This document shows, one piece after another, positions 34,071 through 47,328 of a stretch of 64,000 nucleotides of DNA; position 1 is the first letter of the stretch, and each line of letters opens with the position of its first letter. The position numbers and the translations under genes were made by a program. A model generated the notes under the pieces. That model searched no databases. It saw only the letters and a program-made list of their open reading frames with translations, and was not told where the DNA came from. The DNA is from Codonopsis lanceolata (Eukaryota > Streptophyta > Magnoliopsida > Asterales > Campanulaceae), in assembly GCA_013146195.2 (NCBI GenBank), contig CM028383.1:19119642-19183641 (forward strand), written 5' to 3'.

Positions 34071-37000
34071 TTAATACCCAGGAAATAGTCTTGAGAGTCG
34101 AGAATTGCTGTCCGATGATGTGAGAGGAACAGTTGAGAACTCTGAATCAGAATGTTCAGCCTGGAAAAGGCTCCCACGAGAAGATGGCGGACTCTGATAT
34201 GGTTGGTTTAAAGAATGGTTTGATCTTCTAACATGTTCAGCCTGGAAAAGGCTCCCATGAGAAGATGGTGGGCTTTGGTAGTGGTTCAAAGAAGGGCTTG
34301 ACCTTGGATCATGCACTGGTGAGGCGGTCTCAGCATGTTCAGCCAGGAAAAGGCTCCCATGGGAAGATGGTGGGCTTTGGTAATGGCTCAGTGAAGGGTT
34401 TGATCCTCTATTTAGTGATGGTGAAGCAGTCTCCGTAGGATTTGTACCTTGTTGGTTTCCGCTGGATCCGCCAGTTGCTTGAGCTTCTCTTCTTTCTCTT
34501 TCCTCGGTCTCTTTTAGAAGGAAATCAACCCACATCTCTGCAAAGGACTGGAAAATAAACATTGAGGCGGGAATTAGAAAGATAATCGATGAGAAAAGCG
34601 ACACATAACAATCAAGAGGTTGTGAGTTACAAGCAACGTTACTGAGGTTAAAATAACTGTTGCAGGCTGAATGAAAAGAAAAAAAAGAGAGAAGATAGTG
34701 AAGCAAGGGCTGTAAGAGCCAGCCGAGCCAAGGATTAAGTGCTCAAGGTCGGCTCTTTTATTTGAATCAAACACAAGCCAACACAAGCCAACACAAGCCA
34801 AGGATCCTATGTTTGAGATCGACTTGATTACTTAACAAAAGAGCCATAAACAAGTCGAGCTCGAGCTATAAGTGAGCCCAAGTCAAAAATACACTTTAAA
34901 TTAAATTATCTAAAATATCAAATGGTATTAATTTTGCTATTGCATACTTGAGCCTAGCAGGGCCCGTTTTCTCTCGAGCCTAGATCATGATCAAGATAGA
35001 CTCAAACCCAACATAGTTGAGCTGAGTTGAGCCCCAGCAGAGCTGAAACCCGCTTGGGTGTATTAAAGAGTTGTGCTCTGCAATCAGAGCTGGCAAGTGT
35101 TGCTGCAGGGAACAAAAAACTATGAAGGCAAATGGGTATGCCAAACATTGTTCAGGTTATCAGAGAGGGTGAAAGATTACCTGGTTGTCTGATGCCATAT
35201 TTGCATGAACTTCAGCCGAACTCCCACCCAAAAAGCCACCTACCAGGCGGCCAGGTAAACCGAACACACCCCTAACAACACCTTTACCGGCTCCTTGTTG
35301 AGCAACACCAATTCTTTGCTTGTCTTCTTCGGAGAAGCCAAGCATTCGAACCATAAGGTCCAGTACCTGATGGCATCCATACAACGTGATAACTACTCGA
35401 GGGACTATACGGAATATTGGATACTGAGTGAACTATCTATTCTATTTCTGTACTGGTCAAATATGATACAATCCAAATAAATGACTGCACTGGTCAAACT
35501 AACTTGCTTAAAAGATTGAATTCACATACAGAAAAAAATATATAAAATAACATTATATGAAATTAAATACCTCTTTACTGTGGTTTCTTTGAAAGTAGGT
35601 CACCAATAATTTGATCACAATGCGCCTGCCAACAATGCATGTCAGTCATTAACTAAACTCTGCAGCTTCTAATTTCTTAGTAGCATGACATAAAAGCCAA
35701 CTAATGTATACATCTCCATTTAACACATCAAAAAATCAAGACAAATACTACAATAGGCATAGCGTAAGTTGGTGAATGGAATGTGTAAAAATTATGGCAG
35801 AGGTAGGTTACAAAAACTTCAACGTAGTAAGCTGCAGAAAAAGTAACCTAGGGGTTCTATGACATGCGCAAACTCAACCAGTTCCATCCACCCTCATCAA
35901 GTTTTGGGACCATTACCACAACAAATAAATTTCATCCACGTGATGGAAATTGGAGGTGGAGAGACAAAATAGGATAATCTTGTAAAGTGAGTGAATCTTC
36001 CGTCTCATCATAGATACAGATACTAGACCAAGTATCACAAAACAAAACGAAAAAATAAATTAAAATACTAACCTGTCAACAGAATAGTCGGAATCCAATG
36101 ACATTCTATTAAGTCTTGTCATACTCTGCTCAAGTGCACGGCGTAGCTTTCCATTGTCTTCCTCAAGCTTATTCACCCTGCTTTTTCCTTCAGTTATCAT
36201 CTTTTCAGCCTGCGAGAGCTTAGCCAATAGTTCTTCTTTCTCCTTCTTCGATGTCTCTGTTTGTTCATATGCATCCTGGTAATGCATATAAACTTTTAAG
36301 CCCAAAAAGGCAAAAACCAAGGAATAATATGACTTTGAACTTGCTATAAACAGTGTCATCTCTTTAATCAGTAACTAAAATAGCAATAGGCGACAGCTTG
36401 AGTTTCAAAAAGACTCTTTGTGCAACTTAAAAAATTACCTTCATGAAACTGATGAAAATCAAACGAAGAAAACCTTTTTGACTTTGTTCGGTTAATAACC
36501 AAGGAGAAGAAAAAAATAAACCTAAATCTGTTGGATTACAAGTCTAAATTTTACAAAAGCATTGCCCAGGAGACGGTGGGTGAAAGTTGGGTACTAAAAA
36601 AAGATTTATAAATCGGAAAGAGATACGATTGTAAGCAAGCATCTCTATCATACCATCTTTGCAAAGTTGCAAAAACAAATTTTCAGACTACAGCTAGAAA
36701 CAATTGCTGACACTTAAAAATTATAATGGAACTATATCAATGGTAGTATTAACCTTTAAAAGTGCGGAGAGTCTAGCTGATTCTTGTCTCGCAGAAACCA
36801 GATCCCCTTCCAGATGTTCCTGAACGTAAGAACATAGAAGTTGCAATAAAACCATCATTCAAAAAAAAAACATTGTTAACTTCAATTCTTCAAAGTAATT
36901 TGCTTACAAACATACCTTTGCTTCTATTTCGGCATAATACTGGCCAAGAGCAGTTTGAAGATTTAGAAGTTCGGCATTTTTGGCTTCTATTGTACTTGTA

Positions 37001-40000
37001 ACACTTGCCAGCTTTTTATTTAGGTCATCAATGATTTCTTTGGACTTCTGAAGCTCGTTGCTGTTGGTCATCTTAACCTCCTCTTGACCAGCGATTGCTT
37101 GTGTCAGAGATTTCTCCAAATGTCTTAATTGAGCTCTTAGATGTTCATTATTTTCTCGTAGTTCTTCAATGACCTTGCTGTCTTCGTCCATTTTTTCTGA
37201 TTCTTCAGCTTCCTAGAAAACAGCAAGACAAACCATCATTCAGTTGTCACTGAAAAAAGTTTGAAAAATAGTTTTACTTCAGATGAATTGATGCCAGAGA
37301 TTCACCCAAACACCTATATTATGGAAGAAAATTTATATGGATCCTAAGAACGACAAAACATGTACCCCTTGAGCAAGTTTGTACCAGAAAAAACTCTCAT
37401 CATACTGCAAAGCACCACAGCCCTGTTCTAACCTATAGAAACACCAAGTACACATCACATATACTCATATAGTTTGTTTAGAACAAACTACAAACAAAAG
37501 CTCGGGAAACTTCCAAATCATGGCAACCAAGTACGATCATTGCAGGGACCAACAAAATTTTTGTTTGAATTATAACGGCTTATCGAAAGCTCAAATCACA
37601 TTCCCAGTATCAATTGGTATAAACCAGTAAGACATACAAACCCACATGAAGACAACAATGTAGAGCTGTGTGTTTGGTACTAATGCCACGCCATTGTACC
37701 TAGCTATATATGTGTAGAGATTCTAGATACACTACCTTATCTAATAAATGCTGCTTTAGCCGATTCAGTTGGTGCAACGCTTTATCCTTTTCTCTGGATG
37801 CTTCCTTCAAATCTTTCTCCAGTTTTTGCAAAGATAACTCCATTTCTTCTTTTCCAGGAAAATCTCCTGATGGCTGAACCTTCAACAGGAAGATATGCTT
37901 TTGCACAATAAGAAACTAAAACCAAGAATAAAATGCGGACACACACATTGAAAAAACAGAAGGCCAAATACAAATTCTTTGCACCATAATATTTGAGACT
38001 ATAAATCACTCACCTCACTGACGCCGTTTGAAAGCTTATCAGAAGTCTCTGAACCGCCACTAGAGCTTTTGTGGGTCGAAGCAATACTGGGCGCTTCCAG
38101 AGCACCTCTGAGTTCATCTCTCTCCATCTATCAAAAATGGGAGATAAGAATTAGACCAGGTTCAATAAGGAAAATTGCTAATAGTGATAAATCTGAATAT
38201 TGAACTCCAATCAACAGAAAAAGGTAAGGAATTAGCTTTACAATTTTCCGTATGAACAAAAAAGAAAAAAATATTATCAACCTTGAGATCATCATTTTCC
38301 TTCTCCAAGGTTGCAACTACTCTTTTAAGACTCTCCACTGCAGCACCAGCTTCTGGATTGTCCTTTCTATTTATCTCTGTCTGCAAGTGTCTTATTTCTG
38401 ATGACTTTCTATTCAACTCATCTCGAATTTGATTCATGTCTGCTAACAGCTGCAAAATGAAATGACGCAGTATCCGGAAAAGGAGATGTGAGAAAAAAAA
38501 AACGTAAAGGAAAAAGGGGAAGAGCCAGGGGATAAAGAGGTTGTCTTCAGACGATGTTAATGGGGGTTTAACCATGACTGCTTAAGTAGGCGTACCACAA
38601 TAACACAAAAATGGATAGACACAGATGTTTTTGCAATTGAATGATAAGATTCAATTTCTCTGTCCAATTATCTGCTTAGTGAATTAGCATATACTCCCTT
38701 GGTCCCATATTCAGTATTTTATTTTTTTTGAAAAGTATTTGTCCCAAAATGAGTGTCTTTCTTTCTGCAAAGTTACTAACTTCACCTTTGCTATCTATTA
38801 TGTCTCAATGTGCACTTGGAATACTATAGTGAGGACACCAGGGGCATTCATGTATATTATAAGTACTACTGAAATGGCCTTAAATGGCCTAAAGGTCAAC
38901 TTCCTTAATTTTACAAAAAACTATAATGAGAAGCTCATTTTGGATAGAGGCATAAATAATCATGCAAGCAACTACACAGAGAGCAAGAGAGAGGGTAAAT
39001 CATGTGTTACACTGCAAAGGTAAGCCACTGCCAGAAATAAATGTTTCATGTTATATCCAAATAGGTAAAATGTTTAGAATTAGTTCATATATGAGATACA
39101 ACAAATGAAGCCTATAGAAACAACTAAAAGGTTACTTTCTCGTTCTGGTCTGATGCAGAACACTTGATGTACTATAAGTTTCCATTAATTTTGATTAAGC
39201 TTCAGACCCTTACGAAACTTTGCAAGGGAATGAATAAAATTATCCATTAATTTTGCTGTCACAAAAAAATTCTACGAATGCTTGTGAATAAAGAACTCTG
39301 TCAAGATAAAACTAGTGTTATCCAGTAAATAAATAGTTTGAGTTAAATCATATTCTTATTATCTTAAAATATAGAGAAAATAATTACACAGTTTTCAATT
39401 TTATTGGTCAATCAGACCTAAATTGCACTATAGTGCTTAATGCCACAGCAGCTATCAAGTTCGACAAGGTGGGAAGTCAATCAGTCACACTCACTTTATT
39501 TTTCTCCACTTTTAAGGAGTTCAGCTCCTCCTGGAATGATCCATTCATCTTTTGCTCCTCTGAAAATTACAATCAAATGTCGGAGTTAGCTCAAGATGAC
39601 AAACAAAATAAATCAGGACTCAATTCTCCATAAGCTAGGAAATACCTCGCAATCTGGATTCCATATTTGCCAACTTGCTACGTGCTTTATCAAGTTCCAC
39701 TCCCAGAAGTTTTATTTGCTGCTCGTGTGTTGCTTGCATTGCTGCCATAGATCTGTTTTTTTCCTCCAGCAAATCTGCAAGCTCCTAGAAGTCATTCATA
39801 CATCTGCTGTCAAATTTATTAATTATGGACAATTTACAATAGAGCATTTTTCAAGGACAAGGAGGTAAGAATGGAAGGTATTGTCAAAGCAGAAATCATT
39901 TTTTCAAACATGGCAAACCAGCAAAATTTAAAAAAAAAAAATCTCAAGAGCATTAACCCCAGTACTCCACAAAGAGTGCCTCATGCTTGGGTATTACATC

Positions 40001-43000
40001 ATCTTATTTGATGGTTATAACTTCAAAATCCAGCCACAATGTGGGTTACACATGCATCACCAATAGTCAAAGGATTTTATTCAAGTTTGATAAAAAACTC
40101 AAATTTAGAAAGTAAAGCAATTTAGCCATGAATGTGGTTTGGATAGTTATAACATAAGGCTCCAATGCATATTCATTGCCATTACGAAAACTCAGCCATG
40201 AACTTCAATTCTACAGTTATAATTTTACAGCATTAATCCGACAAATATCTATTACAATATAATTAACAACAACCACTAAGTCACTAAGATACATAACCGT
40301 TCTAGGAACAAAACACAAAGTTCACGATTACCTTTTCTTTTCTCTCGCTATTTGAATTTCTTGATTCTATCTTACTTCTGATGCCATCAGGTTGCGTCGA
40401 ATGTGCAACTCCATTGCCTAATGTTTCCTGTTTCGAGATAACACCATTCTGTGACGGGTATCCAGAAGAACGGTTTTTGGCTAAAGCTTTATGCTGTCGG
40501 TTTGGCCCGTTTGGGGACTGATCACTACCCTAAACAATAGATATTAACATCAGCCAATATATTATACAAAAGGGGAAGATGTTATTTAGATCTATTATCA
40601 ATAAATAAGAATACTTTTGACAGGATAGCAGCACAATTTGGACAACAGCAATGACAGTAGCATGACAATCTCAACCACAGCAATAAAAACTTGTAACTGG
40701 AGCATAATTGGAGAACCAATATGTAAATGTTACCAATATAGGATAGCAGCACAATTTGAACAACAGCAATGACAGTATCACGACAATCACAACCACAGCA
40801 ATAAAAACTTGTGACAGATGCATGATTGGAGAACGAATACATAAATTTTATTAACAAAAGCAATAGCCGTGTCCAAAGACTGAAAAAACAAGAAGGCTAT
40901 AATGGCTAAATATTTCCTTCCTTGACACCTTTTTTTCACTGAACATATAGCTCATCAGCTTCTGACTCCGCAGTCTGACTTTCGAGATTGATTAACTAAT
41001 TTATCAACATAAAGCCAAGTGCTGACAAGTTTAATAATTCTATGCTCTCATAATTGGCCACAGACCAAAGAAAATTTCTTCACAGTTCAAACTCTAGGTT
41101 TAATAATCAGGGGTTTCGTGGGTGATTCTATGCACCACCACTCTTACCATTATGCTGTGGTTCCTAACACTTTTCTTTCCATCTAAGAGTATCACACTAC
41201 CTTTGAATTCAAACGACAACATAGATCACAATCACAGTGGTCCATTCCATATTCTAGCAGATAAATCATAAGACAAAACTTCAGATAAACACATGCAAGA
41301 TAAAGTATCAGCAGAATCAAAAGCCTACCCTGATCACAGTTGGGCTGCTAGTTGATGCCTTGAAACTCTCGTTTCTTGATGCATCCATAGCAACCTGTGT
41401 TGCACGGACATTTTGTTTCAATGAGCCATTTTCTTCATTTAATCGAGAAATTTGGTCCTGCATAAAAAAAAATTAGAACATGGAAGGCTTGGAAATGATT
41501 CTTCAATTACAGCCCTCTAATAAACTGAGAGGAAAGATTTAATACATAGAAGTATAGAACTACTAAAAGAGACTTCATAAAAAGAACATCAACTGGAAGG
41601 TTATTCCAAAGTTACAGCCAAAGCTCTCTCTTTCCAACATGGAAAGTCAAGGAGGGGAAAATGGGAGGAAAGACAGAAGACTCAACTGTAATGTGCAAAG
41701 AAACAGCATTTGCAACGACATAAAACTAAAGCAGGAGGTTCTCATATCAAGGGCGGTTCACTAAAGAGTTCAAGCTGAAGTCACAGTCATCAGAATATCT
41801 CAACCTTATACATGTTTCTGGCAAAAGTTCGACAATAGATTTTTCATGACAAATTTCACCAAAGGAATTTATTAATCTAGTGGCATGTAATTCATCACCG
41901 CAATTTTAAAACTAATCTAATCCTTTCACAAAGAAACTTCGTCAATACAGACAGCTAATTTATAAAAAGAGAATCACCACAAAACCCCTGCGTTGGCCGC
42001 ATCTAGTGCCTACAACATGTCAGAAATCAACATTTTTCCATGACCAGCATGAAGGAGGCCACACATGCGAACAGACAGTTGATACGGACATAACGACAAG
42101 GAAAACCCTAAAAAAAAGGAGATAAATATGTATAGCATGAATTGACAAATAAAATATTTATAAAAATATATAAGGTTTATACATCAAAAACTTTGATATG
42201 CATTTTTAACATCACAAAGTTGCTATGTGAAACTTAAGAAAATGATTTAAGATAATAGATTTATTACCTCTATGGCTCTACCATGTAAACAAAGAGAAGG
42301 AAATTAATAGCTGCACATGGACTTAAATACATAATAATGTGTATCTATATATTTATAGCCACTTCGATTATATTGATTACTCTCTCTTTCTCAGTCATGG
42401 TCATGCATTTTAGACAACTATTCACTAACTTTCATTATGCTTTACAAGTAAAAATGGCACACATAGTGTGTCCCTTATTTTAAATTTTTTTTATTTCTTT
42501 CTAAACATTTATGAAACAAAATTAAACTAATTGACAATTTTAGATATAGAGTATCTTTATAATTAAGTACCAAAAAGAATAAATGCATAGTTTTTTACAT
42601 ATAATTTTAACATTTCAAAGAAAAAGTAGGAATTGAGAGGCCAGCTAGGGGAGGAGTCTGAATCGGTTGGCAAGAACATAAGGCTTCTATACCTTAATAA
42701 AAAGAACATTACCTTTACTTAATATCTTTTAATCTAATTTATATATTCTTTTGCTTACTATAACAAATTCATATCTCAACATCAGACAACTGTTGGTCAT
42801 GCTTAAAAGACTCCAATAAGTATTCGGACATACAAAATAGAAATGTATATACTTATAATTTTGGTCATGTTGAGCAAGTGTAAGCACGTTTTCAACGGTA
42901 TGTCTTAATGCTGGAGTTTGATCAATTAGAACTAATCAGATAAGCATATTACTAGCTTTAGACTACCCTGTCAACAATGTTGATGAAATTCAGAAATAAC

Positions 43001-45108
43001 TCATTATAAGGCATACTAAACAAAGAAGAAGAAGAAAGACTTACTACCTCTCGCTCTTTTAGTAAAGCTGCATAATTAACTGACAGTGCCTTAATTTGGG
43101 CCTCAGAATCCTGTAGCCTCTTGATTTCAGCTCTATATTGTTCTATCTGTGAGCGACCACAACATACACATAAAGTCACATGGTATACCAAGCCAAGCCC
43201 ATTAACGAATTCAAAAATACATCATCTTGTGAAGGGAACTACAACTACTGATGTTGCATACAACCATGAACAAATCAAATACAAAATCATGAACCCACTA
43301 CAAACCCATTAACTAAGATAGCCCGATTGAAATTATTAAGTAACAACCATCAGTCCAGTGCGAAATCCTTAACCAGAAAAACAAATAAATAAATCCTAGA
43401 CAAGGAGGTTGGGAGCCAAGCTATAGAAAAAGAAAAGGACCATTAGGAAGTCTAGGTCCCAGAATAGGAAAAAGTGCTAGAAGGGTTAGGTTGGGCAGAG
43501 ACTCAATCTGTGGTACCCTCGATTGTTCCAAGATTATAACAGAACAGGGCAATGGCCAATCTTTTATTCTTTTTTTCATTTTTGGAATGAAGATGTTTGC
43601 CTTCACCCTGATTAGTATGCAGTGTAACTGTGTAAGCAGTTTGAATAGGAGAAACAATTCAAATATTTAGTTTCTCTTAAACTCTAGTGTCTTATGAATC
43701 CTTCTTATTAGGAAAAACAACCTTTAGGTGAACTGGTGAAGCCTCGTCAATGCATCTCCACGAACATGAAGAAGTTCATTTTTCCTAAGCCACATTCACA
43801 GCCATTTCGTGAAGAGGATGTATTATTTTTCCTCAAATCAATTTAAGTTTTCCTTCTTTTCACTTATTTGAAGCTAGACTACATTTGCCACCTTTTCCTG
43901 AGATTATCATTAACCTTTTACATGTTTCTTATTCACTATGATTTCCATCACCGCATAGAACATCATCTTTAATTAAGAGTAGTAGATCCAAATGCAAGAC
44001 CTGATCCCCTTTATGTGCTTCCCTTCTTCCAACCACTAAGAATACCACCGGCCCTCAAATTCTACTGCTGCAGGCATCCAATATCTAAGTCTGACATGGG
44101 CTTTCATGTTATATATATCTCAGTTCTCCGCATCATACTACACTAACGACCTTCACATAAAGACATTCTCTCTTAATACACACTTTGTTCCTAATTAAGT
44201 GCTCCTTAGTTCTTTTACAAATATTAAGGAGATTGACTTTTAAGCAATTTTCCTAGCACGTGTAAATGAAACCCTTACTAAATTCATTGAATAAATAAAA
44301 CACACTTTCTTTTGACAAAAAAAAAATAAGGTTTACAACTATTCCTACAACTATTCTTACAACTAAGCCTTGATCAAGGTCAAAATCAAATATGTTTTAG
44401 TGAAAGACAAGTTTGCCCATCACAAACACTTAATTGTAACAGTAGTTGTAGAAAAAGTTGTAAACCTGGCATTGTTGTTCTAATGAACACTCATTTTCGA
44501 ATGGGAAGGGTATATTGCAACAAACATCACAGAAAAATCAAATTAAGAGTCCCTATATTCCATGACATGCATTCTATACAAAAGAATGCCAGAGCATTTT
44601 CGTAAACTATTACCCCTCAAAAAGCACCTACTCTCCTGTGATCCTAACAGTAAATGTACACTAAAAACACCTCACAGAAAAATCAAATTAATAGCACAAC
44701 ACAACAGCTTATTTCAGAACTCAAACTATAGACTACATAATCAACAAAATACTAAATCATTCTCAAAATGAACGTAACGAGCTTCAAACAAATACACAAT
44801 CCCCGTCTAAATAAATTAGTGCCTCAGAATTTCATATATAAGTATATGGGTGTGTGTGTGTGTGTTTCGGAATCGACAGTGAGAACCTCAGAATTAGAAA
44901 GCGAATCGAAACCATTGGCAACAGGAGAATCCGAAACCGAACGAGCAGAATTGTGCGAAAATCTCCGGTCAGAAAACGAAAACGAATCACGAGAATTTGA
45001 GATCTCCGAAAGCTTGTCTTCCTCATCATCATCGTCCTCGTCGTGAACATCTAATGCGATTTTGTTTAGGTTCTCTTTCAAATTCGCTAACGTCGTACTC
45101 CACATCAT
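34071..45108 (-). CDS. golgin with GRAB-type region (golgin candidate 3/4, GDAP1-like), 15 coding exons
   Basis: Golgi matrix/tethering protein: long coiled coil with a C-terminal ARF-binding region. Exons (minus): 45108-44887, 43146-43048, 41457-41329, 40529-40332, 39784-39646, 39559-39495, 38449-38282, 38127-38014, 37879-37736, 37212-36916, 36819-36754, 36275-36073, 35625-35571, 35366-35181, 34547-34071. All borders are GT-AG and phases agree, giving 853 codons without a stop. The N-terminus MMWSTTLANLKENLNKIALD is the family start (ATG 45108, or 45105 for MWS). Coiled coil runs about 75-600. The conserved C-terminal block includes EQSMTRLNRMSLDSD, VIKLLVTYFQRNHSKEVLDL and MVRMLGFSEEDKQRIG (about 593-653), the GRAB region that binds ARF1 in relatives such as GMAP-210/Rud3. 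A Gly-rich segment and FAEMWVDFLLKETEERERRE follow. The tail (747-827) carries a threefold repeat, making the protein longer than the roughly 710-725 residues of the Arabidopsis members. Intact. Confidence 0.94.
34152..34394 (-). repeat. in-frame threefold repeat in the golgin tail
   Basis: Three copies of a unit reading SLxxYQSPPSSxGSLFxAEH at residues 747-766, 781-800 and 807-827, spaced 34 and 26 residues. The DNA is repeated too (CAGCCTGGAAAAGGCTCCCA), so this is a recent coding duplication. The sequence beyond it (SDSEFSTVPLTSSDSNSRLS) is the usual family terminus. Confidence 0.85.
34707..35060. repeat. repeat-rich insertion in golgin intron 14
   Basis: It begins near GGGCTGTAAGAGCCAGCCGA and contains a threefold ACAAGCCAAC tandem (34769-34800), GAGCTCGAGC and several GAGCC/GGCTC words, as in hAT-type non-autonomous elements. 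Clear terminal repeats were not found. Confidence 0.35.
38694..38990. mobile_element. possible Stowaway-like MITE in golgin intron 6
   Basis: The left end TACTCCCTTGGTCCCATATT is typical. The interior (AAATGGCCTAAAGGTCAACT) resembles the stretch at 57905-58090. The right end is not clear. Confidence 0.45.
40623..40858. repeat. 118-bp tandem duplication in golgin intron 3
   Basis: GGATAGCAGCACAATTTG starts at 40623 and again at 40741. The two copies (CAATGACAGTA, ACCACAGCAATAAAAACTTG) run in parallel with scattered differences. Confidence 0.85.
44329..44467. mobile_element. small MITE in golgin intron 1
   Basis: Terminal inverted repeat AGGTTTACAACT / AGTTGTAAACCT with a second inner pair around TACAACT. 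139 bp, non-coding. Confidence 0.6.
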
Positions 45109-45475
45109 CTCTTCCTGCAACCGGAAACAACAGCTATCGGGACTTCACCGGAGGAATTTCGCCGGAATTTGTGGAAAGTCGGAAAATTGAGTGCGAATTT
45201 GGGGGAAGGCGATCGAATCAAATTACTACTAGTAGCATCGCACTTTGGTAGATCTGGAAAAAGAAGAAATGAAAATATACGTAACAGAATTTACCTGGAA
45301 ATAACAATTATGTGTTAAAAAGTAATTTATCGCAGCTGGGCCGCTTCTACTGTTTACTTGAGGGCTAAGCATATTTGGTTTCAGGATTGGGCCATGGTGT
45401 TACTCTTCGTTGGATTCACATATGGTTACAAACTTATTCGGGCAGGTCCTCTTTCATAGAATTCTAGGGGTAAAT

Positions 45476-45680
45476 TAGGGGTGGCAGAAGTTTTTCGAAC
45501 CGGACCGGATCAATGGAATCGGATCAGACCAGTTAAAAATGGATCGAACCAATACTTTGGATTGGTCTTGGATATGAATTTTTACAGAATCGGACAATTG
45601 GGTCGGTCCCCTTCCAAAAACACATAACTTAATGTGTATTTATTATTATTTTATTATATTTAATATACTAATATAATATA

Positions 45681-45718
<38 letters not shown>

Positions 45719-46336
45719 ATAAGAAGATAATAAAAGGGATACAACTTACGACCTAAAGATAAATAATATAATAATTTGATTCAATTTCAATTTAAGATTT
45801 AAGAGAAAATAGGATTAAAGAGATTCAACTTTTGAAATTTCATTTCCTTAATTAATTTCTTCACTTTTGCTCTTTTTGCGATTCCAAACATTATTAGTTT
45901 GAAGGATTGTTACCTGTAAATTAATTAAATTAATCATAAGGGGATCTGGAGAGGAAGATGACTTGCAATAAATTTCCTTACAACTTTCTTTTTCGTTTCT
46001 CTTTATTAATTTAGGTGTAATGATTTTTACCTTTAGTTTATTTTCACAAGAACAACGAACCCAACAAAATGTTGTATGAAGGAAGAACATGATTTGATTA
46101 TTGATCATTGTTTTTTAGAAAATCTAGTTATCCTCTTGATCAAAGATACGCATTGTATTGGTCTGGTCCTGGTTCTCGTACGTCTTCAATTGGTTCTGGA
46201 CCAGACCAATGTATTGGTTCTCAGACATATTGGGTTGGTCCTGGTTCTATACTTTTTAAAAACCGGACTATTGGTCTGGTCCTGATTCTCTCAGTTTTTG
46301 CAAAAAAATGGACCGAACCGACCAAGCTCACTCCTA
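45476..46336. mobile_element. hAT-type non-autonomous element with exact 8-bp target duplication
   Basis: GGGTAAAT flanks both sides (45468-45475 and 46337-46344). Terminal repeats are TAGGGGTGGC and (right, inverted) TAGGAGTGAGC. The 861-bp interior has many ACCGGACC/GGTCTGGTCC words near both ends (subterminal repeats) and an (AT)n run at about 45684-45716. No transposase frame is present, so it depends on a partner elsewhere. Confidence 0.85.
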
Positions 46337-46344
46337 GGGTAAAT

Positions 46345-46746
46345 CGAGTTAGTCTTCAATCGCCTGGGTACCCTATGTTTTTTTAATGGGAAACACTTTT
46401 GAGGACGAAAAGACTATGATATTCTTAATGAGTTTGAGACGCGCTACGAACCACTCATTCAAATGCATCAATTTTTGCACCGTGATTCATAAATTTGAAT
46501 TGCATCAATTTTTACACTGCGATGCATCAATTTTAATTATCTAATCTAATTTTGCATCACGGTGTAAACATTTATGTATCACACCAGAAAATCATAATGA
46601 ACAAGACGTTCATGTCCTCCACCTTCTTCTTCTTTTCTTCTCTGTTGTAAGTCTTATTCTTAATCCTCTTTCGCCTTCATCCCCGCTGAAAAATTGTCTA
46701 ACCCAGCACAGGTCCATTACATTTTCATACTTAATGAATCTGAAAA
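46345..46746. other. spacer between the hAT and Copia elements
   Basis: Non-coding. The phrase GCATCAATTTTT(G/A)CAC recurs (46466-46520) together with GCATCACGGTG, similar to words at 57320-57470. Confidence 0.45.
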
Positions 46747-47197
46747 TATTGAGAATGAGATGAATCGATTACCCAGGCAACAAGTCAGTTCCTCCGAGGG
46801 TTTTGGACAAGGCGATCGCTTAACATTGGTGTTAGGTGATCGCCTACTCATGATTATTTCGGACCGAGCTACTAGAAAATAGGCGGTCGCTTAGTGTTGA
46901 GGACTAGGCGACCACTTACTCTTATTGTTTCAGGTGAGGCTACTGTAAAATGTGCGGTCGCCTAGTGTCGAGGACTAGGCGACGCCTAGTTCTGTTTTTC
47001 AATTTTATCTGGTTTCCTTAATTAAGTGTTTTAGGGTTTCTATTATATCTATGTAAATAGTGATATCCCTAAAACGTTTTCAAGGTTGACTTTAATAAAA
47101 TTTCGACAGTCCGTTGACTCAATCTCTATCTCTTCTTTACTATTGATCTTGTTATACCTTGTTAATTAGTTTGCAAAGTTTTCCGCTATGCACAACA
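46747..47197 (+). repeat. 5' LTR of the nested Copia element
   Basis: It starts TATTGAGAATGAGATG (TG mutated to TA) and ends CACAACA. It contains CTAGGCGACC/GGTCGCCTA-type words in several copies and TATATCTATGTAAATAG (TATA-like). Confidence 0.9.
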
Positions 47198-47199
47198 AC

Positions 47200-47211
47200 T
47201 GGTATCAGAGC
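47200..47211 (+). promoter_or_regulatory. Copia primer binding site (tRNA-iMet)
   Basis: TGGTATCAGAGC begins three bases after the LTR end at 47197. Confidence 0.9.
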
Positions 47212-47328
47212 ATAGGTCAATATGTCTGTTTCAGGAATAGGTACCTCTCATTTCAAACACGATGTTCAGAAGTTAGATGGAACGGTGAATTTCGCGTTGT
47301 GGCAAATACGGGTTTATGATGCTCTGGT

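Noticed and set aside
34574..34801. Minus-strand open frame upstream of the last golgin exon
   Set aside because: It lies in intron 14; the acceptor at 34548 and the family sequence SFAEMWVDFLL define the exon.
46076..46386. Overlapping plus-strand frames rich in Leu/Val/Gly
   Set aside because: They arise from GGTCTGGTCC subterminal repeats of the hAT-type element and have no protein resemblance.
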